From positions 8,529,045 through 8,593,044 of the forward strand of contig BROE01000007.1 in the NCBI GenBank assembly GCA_036571765.1: a stretch of DNA of 64,000 nucleotides, written 5' to 3'. Positions 62,101 to 64,000 of this stretch are shown piece by piece. Within the stretch, counting starts at the first letter, position 1. Every line of letters starts with the position of its first letter. A model generated the notes under the pieces. The model ran no database searches. It saw only the letters and a program-made list of their open reading frames with translations, and had not been told where the DNA came from. The stretch is from Plecoglossus altivelis. Taxonomy: Eukaryota > Chordata > Actinopteri > Osmeriformes > Plecoglossidae. Made by a program: the position numbers and the translations under genes.

Positions 62101-62200
62101 CGGGCCAGGGGAGCTCGTGTTTTATGGTGCCGTTTGTATTTGCAGACCGTTCACTGAGAACATCTATCGGCAGAGAGCCCAGTGCTGCAAGCACAAATGA
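37069..62200 (+). CDS. pemt: Phosphatidylethanolamine N-methyltransferase, seven coding exons
   Basis: PEMT methylates phosphatidylethanolamine three times with S-adenosylmethionine to make phosphatidylcholine in ER and mitochondria-associated membranes. Coding exons are 37069-37152, 39822-39929, 48876-48991, 54110-54255, 57270-57381, 60980-61054 and 62146-62200 (TGA 62198-62200). All junctions are GT/AG and in frame. The short form from ATG 39837 is 198 aa (human 199). The long form adds exon 1 and five residues (229-231 aa; human 236). Hydrophobic segments match the four human membrane spans. Diagnostic blocks are FNPFFWNV, GGPYLACY, FALGFxGTFLGDYFGIL-like, NPMYWGSTANYLG and PFTENIYRQ. By ungapped alignment to the human short form, the SAM-binding GLG (98-100) reads VLG and EE (180-181) reads EG. 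Intron 1 contains the N gap, and intron 3 contains a Tc1 element. Confidence 0.96.
37214..37219. promoter_or_regulatory. pemt: E-box CACGTG in pemt intron 1
   Basis: A palindromic CACGTG (TGATCACGTGG context) lies about 60 bp after exon 1, in the promoter-proximal region. Such sites bind bHLH factors of the USF, MITF or CLOCK type. Chance occurrence is likely enough that this is only a candidate. Confidence 0.2.
38881..39819. repeat. C/T-rich minisatellite (CTGCCCCATCTCCTCC) with gap
   Basis: Units of about 16-17 bp (TGCCCCATCTCCTCCCC and variants) flank both sides of the N run and continue to the exon 2 acceptor. No AG dinucleotide occurs in the sequenced part before the true acceptor at 39820-39821. 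Confidence 0.92.
39047..39632. other. Assembly gap (586 N)
   Basis: A run of N lies inside the pyrimidine array. The true length may differ. Translations crossing it are meaningless. Confidence 0.99.
39822..39929 (+). CDS. pemt: pemt coding exon 2
   Basis: This exon encodes VDLSV and then the short-isoform start MDKVLRLVDVSDPRF, followed by hydrophobic AVIAILFNPFFWNV. The ATG at 39837 aligns with the human short-isoform Met. The acceptor TTCCAG follows a long AG-free pyrimidine array. The donor is GTGAGT. Confidence 0.95.
40983..41092. repeat. GA-rich simple sequence
   Basis: AGAGAAGGAGAGAG-type units over about 110 bp. Confidence 0.88.
41846..42092. repeat. 146-bp tandem duplication
   Basis: GTGTGAAGCTGGCAGAC with flanking sequence occurs at about 41892 and again 146 bp downstream. 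The copies share GAGAGAGAG, the GTGAGC-type stretch, GAATGTAA and the TTCATG/CTCATG end. Divergence is roughly 15-20% by eye. Confidence 0.8.
42758..43147. repeat. 20/22-bp minisatellite, about 18 copies
   Basis: The unit is TTGAACATGTGTGTTGTGTC with an optional extra TG. The mix of 20- and 22-bp units keeps several frames partly open on the minus strand (text such as HNTHVQDTT), which is an artefact. Confidence 0.95.
44152..44402. repeat. GT-rich minisatellite (TGCCTGTTTGTGTGTGTG)
   Basis: Roughly 18-bp units with GCCTGTTT or GGCTGTTT punctuating GT runs. Confidence 0.88.
45250..45323. repeat. GA microsatellite
   Basis: GAGA units are interrupted by GTGA, then pure to the end. Confidence 0.92.
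45956..45987. repeat. AT-rich hairpin with 15-bp arms
   Basis: TTGTCATGATAATTG, a CT spacer, then its exact reverse complement. It could be a decayed MITE core or chance. There is no target duplication that I can see. Confidence 0.85.
48790..48875 (+). promoter_or_regulatory. pemt: TG/CG-tract 3' splice site of pemt exon 3
   Basis: TG runs, then CGTGCGTGCG and GCGCGCGTGTG, lead directly into TACAG. The last 80 bases contain no C/T-rich run. Confidence 0.85.
48876..48991 (+). CDS. pemt: pemt coding exon 3
   Basis: This 116-bp exon encodes MARWEHRTRGLTRLFGGPYL and then ACYCLGILIILLNVYRSH, the second membrane span, then two bases of the next codon. The acceptor TGTACAG follows a TG/CG repeat. 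The first codon is an in-frame ATG. Confidence 0.95.
50020..51557 (-). mobile_element. Tc1/mariner element, degenerate copy
   Basis: This 1,538-bp element is bounded by TA target duplications (50018-50019 and 51558-51559) and ends CAGTGAGAG on both sides. The inverted repeats are over 100 bp long, as in IR/DR-type fish Tc1 elements. The right repeat lacks 24 bp just inside the terminal CAGTGAGAG (the stretch beginning TCAAAAGTATTTGATC on the left), which removes the outer transposase-binding direct repeat. It is inserted in pemt intron 3, opposite in orientation to pemt. Confidence 0.95.
50236..51280 (-). pseudogene. Tc1 transposase, frameshifted
   Basis: A DD34E transposase reads on the minus strand from ATG 51280 (MGKTKELSQDLR) to a stop at 50236. 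The N-terminal paired-like helix-turn-helix region and the RPRSG linker are followed by the first catalytic Asp in WSDETK. After FWGC the frame shifts near 50690. The rest (HDNDPKHT with the second Asp, then SPIETLW with Glu 34 residues on) continues in another frame to ANKGFATKY. The catalytic residues are all present, so this copy is young but cannot make a full-length protein as it stands. An upstream in-frame ATG at 51379 lies in the terminal region and is not the family start. Confidence 0.93.
52113..52372. repeat. Dispersed repeat copy A
   Basis: This copy pairs with 58702-58901. Shared blocks are ACAAAGAACCTTC, GTAAACATC/GAAACATC, TTGCCTCTCT, TTTTCCCAA and AACTCTGTTTCTCTCTC. Copy A carries about 75 bp more in the middle. 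Confidence 0.7.
53950..54079. repeat. 26-bp tandem repeat, five copies, before pemt exon 4
   Basis: The unit is AATGAGTCTCTCCTCAGGAA plus CAAATG. Units 1-4 contain an acceptor-like CTCTCCTCAG. Unit 5 has lost the AG (CTCAAA). The array ends 30 bp before the exon. Confidence 0.95.
54110..54255 (+). CDS. pemt: pemt coding exon 4 (SAM motif 1 region)
   Basis: This 146-bp exon encodes the loop and third membrane span, ending GFTGTFL plus one base of Gly. The human GLG motif position reads VLG here. The acceptor is TTCTCAAG at 54109. It is preceded by a 26-bp repeat array holding acceptor-like sites. Confidence 0.93.
54758..54786. repeat. ATC microsatellite
   Basis: This run of about nine CAT/ATC units lies in pemt intron 4. 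Confidence 0.93.
56318..56361. repeat. GT/CG microsatellite
   Basis: Two GT runs are joined by GCGCGT, giving strictly alternating purine-pyrimidine. Confidence 0.92.
57231..57269 (+). promoter_or_regulatory. pemt: TG/CG-tract 3' splice site of pemt exon 5
   Basis: GTGTGCGTGTGCGTGTGTGT leads into GTTTTAG. Only four consecutive T bases form a pyrimidine run. Confidence 0.82.
57270..57381 (+). CDS. pemt: pemt coding exon 5
   Basis: This 112-bp exon encodes DYFGILMDQKVTSFPFNVTE and then NPMYWGSTANYLGLAL. That block, with the invariant NPMYWGSTANYLG, is the strongest family signature. The acceptor GTTTTAG follows a TG/CG repeat. The donor is GTAAGT. Confidence 0.97.
58702..58901. repeat. Dispersed repeat copy B
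   Basis: This is the diverged partner of 52113-52372 in the same orientation, 6.5 kb downstream. Confidence 0.7.
59127..59156. repeat. CT microsatellite
   Basis: This short pure TC run is in pemt intron 5. Confidence 0.9.
59286..59432. repeat. CA/GATACA compound repeat
   Basis: CACACACAGATACA units of variable length over about 145 bp. Confidence 0.9.
60980..61054 (+). CDS. pemt: pemt coding exon 6 (fourth membrane span)
   Basis: This 75-bp exon completes Met and encodes NASPVGLILTVVVGITYQVA and IIFE, plus two bases of Gly. The acceptor is CTCCTTCAG. Donor GTAGGT is the only usable GT, because the next one would include an in-frame TAG. The human EE pair therefore reads EG. Confidence 0.95.
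61055..62145. other. pemt intron 6
   Basis: A short CT run follows the donor (61068-61086), and CA-rich patches lie near 62020-62060. Nothing else was recognised. Confidence 0.8.
62146..62200 (+). CDS. pemt: pemt coding exon 7
   Basis: This terminal exon encodes PFTENIYRQRAQCCKHK and TGA. It matches human PFTAEIYRQKASGSHKRS in layout. The Lys/His-rich end is typical, and the two adjacent cysteines are not in the human tail. Confidence 0.96.
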
Positions 62201-64000
62201 GGGCCTGGACAGTGGTCTGTGTTTGTCGAAGGATCACACCCCAGAGAGAGGGAGCTGCCAGACTACCAGGCAACCTCGAACCACCCCTGCCTCACCATGG
62301 AGGACTTCTAGGGAAGAGGGAGGGAAGTCAGGTTGGGTGAGGGGTGAGCTTTGGGGAAATTGTTGAGCCAATTCTGGGTAATGATGATGAATGTCTGTCT
62401 GCCTAATTGCTTTTCTCTTTATGTTTTTTTTGTCATTTTCTTTCCTGATTGAATTGTGTCTTGGAGCAAGAGGCGTTTTGTGAAGTAGCAATCTGGATCA
62501 TGCAAGCTACATGGAGATTTGAGAGGAGATGAGGATCATTTTAGACTTTCCAGAATCTGTTATTCCTAGTTTGATACTGGCATAGTTAGTCTGCTATGTA
62601 AGCCATCGACAGAGTTTTTACACTGTATGTACAAGCAAGGACAATCCTTCCAGACAGGTTAACCTGGAATCATTCCAGGTTGTGTCACCATTCTGAAACT
62701 GTGAATACACATCTAATCTTATTAACTACTCCATGTCCTGTCTCTAGTTTGTTCTGGTGTGTAACTGTAGTGTTCATCCTCCACCCAGAGTAAGCTAGCT
62801 TTGAAACCAGAACCAGCGGGTTGTGAGGTCAAGCCGAATCAGAAAGTTCCTTCAAATCTGGGTATCCACACCTTATCTCGCCTAGATGAATCCAATCTGT
62901 TTGGGGTTGATCAAAGCAGAGTTAGAGCAAGCAGACCAGGTTACTTGGACACCTGCTCAGAATGGAGGGACTTAAACATCCTTCAACTTGAAAAAGTTTC
63001 TCAATTTTGTTGTTCCCTCTGAACCCATCTATCTTCCTAGTTTGAGGGTTTAATGTAAAGTCATGAACAGCTGCCTGATTTTTCTCCTTTTCTCAAGATG
63101 TCTATTACCAAGTCAATGATCCTCCACTGAAACACACACATACCGGTCTTTCTTTGGAGTGAGAACATCAGGTCATCGTGCATCTGTAGAACCAAACTGT
63201 AACAATCTCATCCTGAGAACCAAAGCGTGTTCTTCTAACTGCACAATGTCAAACTAGCTGTGATTACACTGCTACCTGGGATGACAGGGTGGATTGATGG
63301 ATTGAGGGATAGATGAATGATTCAGGTGGACCAGTTAATTGGTGGAGCATTGATGCCTTGTCAATACTGAAACTTAAAGTTGGAAATTCTACTAAATGTA
63401 CCAAAGGAATACATCCCAAACACAATATTGAATAAAAATAATTTGTGTCATCAGCAAAGAAATCCTAGAAATACGTTTAAGAGCTTTTACGGTGCAGATC
63501 TCTTCGGAGAGTTGAGACATGAGCGCCCCCATTTGGTGCACTTGGTAACAACAGCAGTGCAGCCCAAGGCTTCGCTTCTCTCAGCTTTTGCGTTCTCAGC
63601 AGGGCGTCCAACACAACACAATGCAAATGCCTGATATTGAAAGACGTTATAAGAATTAGCGCAGTTTAGATATACATTAAGAGAAAAATAAAAAGGGGGA
63701 TAAGAATGTATTTTATATATTTGGGTGGAAATATAGAAGTGGACAAAATATGAAATTCAGTTTTTGTATGCATCTTGTCCTGTTGCAGCTGTTTCCGCCA
63801 AATATAACCTATTGTAAAGTTTTGACAAAAGAGAGGTCGCCTGGATCATCTCAGAATATGGAAAGTCGAGTCTTAAATATTATGCACCATTTGAAATGAA
63901 CTTCAAATTCAACAGTGATAGCCTACTGCTTATTAGTCATTGTTAATAGGAGAGTAATCGTGGGATGTTTTCTTTTTATTTATGCACGCAGGAAACGGAG
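62201..64000. other. pemt 3' UTR and downstream flank
   Basis: No second gene was recognised up to the window end. The 3' UTR probably extends to one of the AATAAA signals at 63431 or 63687. Confidence 0.6.
63431..63436 (+). promoter_or_regulatory. pemt: Candidate polyadenylation signal of pemt
   Basis: AATAAA is the first canonical hexamer I see after the pemt stop, about 1.2 kb downstream. A second lies at 63687-63692. Confidence 0.4.

Noticed and set aside
1..64000. CRISPR array, operon, phage or defence system
   Set aside because: The tandem repeats are contiguous without unique spacers, genes have vertebrate introns, and no prokaryotic gene is present.
1..64000. tRNA, rRNA or microRNA genes
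   Set aside because: No tRNA box A/B pair or rRNA segment was recognised by eye. The hairpins found are a palindrome without a loop and a MITE. A covariance-model scan was not possible.

Overview
This is vertebrate genomic DNA, almost certainly from a teleost fish. Small exons with GT/AG junctions are spread through introns of up to about 10 kb. The non-coding DNA is packed with CA/TG microsatellites, polypurine tracts and minisatellites. It also holds a Tc1/mariner transposon of the kind common in pike and salmonids, a fold-back hAT-like MITE and a TTAA-flanked MITE end pair. A pike/salmonid-like lineage is an inference from the transposon flavour only. There is one assembly gap (N run, 39047-39632).

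Three genes lie head to tail on the + strand. (1) 166-598: the last two coding exons of lmf1 (lipase maturation factor 1). (2) 2269-22556: a complete nine-exon rab26 (small GTPase of secretory granules, 253 codons). (3) 37069-62200: a complete seven-exon pemt (phosphatidylethanolamine N-methyltransferase), including a separate upstream first exon for the long isoform. All exons of rab26 and pemt join in frame, and their lengths (253 aa; 198 aa short form, 229-231 aa long form) match the mammalian proteins. No other protein-coding gene could be supported. The other long open frames fall on tandem repeats or are no longer than expected by chance.

Between and inside the genes, 599-2268 and 22557-37068 are intergenic. 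The introns carry most of the interesting structure. There is a 64-bp perfect spacerless palindrome and a 21-bp minisatellite of about 31 copies in rab26 intron 5. TG tracts stand in for the polypyrimidine tract at three acceptors. A long AG-free C/T-rich array runs up to pemt exon 2. A 26-bp array of decoy acceptors precedes pemt exon 4. A broken Tc1 copy sits in pemt intron 3.

Functionally, lmf1 (ER folding of lipases), pemt (ER phosphatidylcholine synthesis) and rab26 (granule maturation) are unrelated single genes. Their adjacency is synteny, not an operon. I see no defence system, CRISPR array or novel gene cluster. The most checkable unusual points are the repeat-built splice sites, the palindrome, and two substitutions in the SAM-binding motifs of pemt. 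Family assignments rest on my memory of the human proteins, not on database searches.
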